A stretch of 13,723 nucleotides of DNA from Alcaligenaceae bacterium UBA6179 (GTDB lineage: Bacteria; Pseudomonadota; Gammaproteobacteria; Burkholderiales; Burkholderiaceae_B), in NCBI GenBank assembly GCA_002422175.1, contig DITR01000006.1:41428-55150 (forward strand). The letters run 5' to 3'. Positions 12,987 through 13,723 of the stretch are shown here, in pieces. Each line of letters opens with the position of its first letter. Positions within the stretch are counted from its first letter, which is position 1. The notes beneath the pieces were generated by a model. The model made no database searches and was not told the origin of the DNA. It saw only the letters and a list, made by a program, of their open reading frames with translations. The position numbers were made by a program, and so were the translations under genes.

Positions 12987-13723
12987 CAACTTCTTTTAAT
13001 AGCAAAGCTATTTAGGTAGGCCTCGGGTTGTGCCGGATCAAATGGTTTACCCATTACGCTGAAGCTTTTTGATGTTGTGGTGGGTGGAGTCATACCAACC
13101 TCTTTCATCAAGCGCGCTGCGTCAGTTGCCAGAAAAACCTGCTGAGCAACTTGTTGATAGTTAACTTCGCCTTTAATCTGACCCCATCGTTGCATTTGTG
13201 TCAAAATCCAGACCGCAAACGACTGCCAAGGGAATGGGTCAAACCCGATACGATCAGGTACGCGTTGCACGTTGCCTAGGCCATCAGCAAATGTGCCGGT
13301 TAGAACCTGTTCGACCACCGTTACGGGTTGATTTAAGTAGTTAGCCGGTGCGATTTGTACAGCAATTTCTTTACGGTTTTCAGCTTTTTGAGCATAGGCA
13401 GTGGCATCGATGATTGCGCGTAACAAAGCGGCATAAGTATTTGGCATAGTTGTTACAAAATTTTGGCTAGCTGCAAAGGCGCAGCAGGGGTGGCCATCCC
13501 AGATGTCTTTAGATAATATGTGAATAAAGCCAACCCCATCGTAAACAGCACGTTGGTTAACAGGGTCTGGTGCAAGAAAGCCGTCTAAGTTGTCGGCGCG
13601 TAAATTTGCAACCATGTCAGGTGGGGCCACGACTCGAATTTGGACATCACGATCGGGGTCTAGACCTGCTTCAGCTAAGTAGTAACGTAATAAATAATTG
13701 TGCATTGAATAATCAAAAGGCAC
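12986..13723 (-). CDS. cynA: Nitrate/cyanate-type ABC substrate-binding protein, partial
   Basis: The C-terminal 245 residues of a periplasmic binding protein of the NrtA/CmpA/CynA family. The gene enters across the right edge. The first codon in the window (GTG, valine) is internal, because family members are about 400 residues or more and the signal peptide is missing. Visible signatures are 'SMHNYLLRYYLAEAGLDPDRDV', 'VAPPDMVANLRADNLDGFLAPDPVNQRAV' and 'GFDPFPWQSFAVWILTQMQRWG'. The pair of cysteines in 'GHPCCAF' stands where nitrate binders known to me usually have other residues. Its stop overlaps the permease ATG. Together with the cyanase it suggests cyanate uptake. The ligand-binding residues cannot be judged from the part present. 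Confidence 0.85.
   Translation of the reverse strand: MPFDYSMHNYLLRYYLAEAGLDPDRDVQIRVVAPPDMVANLRADNLDGFLAPDPVNQRAVYDGVGFIHILSKDIWDGHPCCAFAASQNFVTTMPNTYAALLRAIIDATAYAQKAENRKEIAVQIAPANYLNQPVTVVEQVLTGTFADGLGNVQRVPDRIGFDPFPWQSFAVWILTQMQRWGQIKGEVNYQQVAQQVFLATDAARLMKEVGMTPPTTTSKSFSVMGKPFDPAQPEAYLNSFAIKRS

Noticed and set aside
12986..13723. Complete binding-protein gene starting with GTG at 13723
   Set aside because: The protein would lack a signal peptide and the first part of the family fold. The GTG is at the very edge and codes an internal valine.

Overview
The window reads as chromosome from a Gram-negative proteobacterium, probably a betaproteobacterium of moderate GC (mid-40s percent by eye). 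This rests on gene content: YgiQ, a split chromate transporter, a Tat-exported beta-carbonic anhydrase with an M-C-x-x-C start, and a cynABDS-type cluster. No rRNA, tRNA, CRISPR array, insertion sequence or phage gene was seen, so taxonomy is inference only.

Layout. 1-71 (-) is the start of a small DUF2805/TIGR03643-like gene that runs off the left edge. A divergent spacer follows, then ygiQ (231-2570, +), a two-gene chromate transporter joined by an ATGA overlap (2660-3819, +), and a TerB/DUF697-like protein (3905-4855, +). On the minus strand come a small Trp-rich TIGR02450 protein (4899-5120) and a 526-residue fusion of a periplasmic solute-binding domain with a TRIC/UPF0126 channel (5215-6795). 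A 310-bp divergent control region with two dyads and a candidate promoter leads into alsS-alsD (7106-9645, +), the acetoin branch from pyruvate. The AlsD-like protein carries an extra N-terminal segment that looks like a ribbon-helix-helix domain. The right third is minus strand. A NrtA/CynA-like binding protein (running off the right edge), a permease, an ATPase and cyanase form one operon, read right to left. After a terminator-like hairpin and a very AT-rich spacer comes a Tat-exported beta-carbonic anhydrase (9664-10422) that converges on alsD.

How the genes work together. The right-hand cluster imports cyanate (or nitrate or another small anion), and cyanase converts cyanate plus bicarbonate to ammonia and CO2. 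A neighbouring carbonic anhydrase would fit bicarbonate supply, but here it is predicted to be periplasmic. AlsS and AlsD convert two pyruvate to acetolactate and then acetoin. The chromate pair is probably an efflux system. YgiQ, TerB/DUF697 and the small proteins have no assigned pathway.

Most unusual features: the solute-binding/TRIC fusion, which resembles a ligand-gated channel, and the RHH-like extension on acetolactate decarboxylase, with unexplained dyads in front of its operon.
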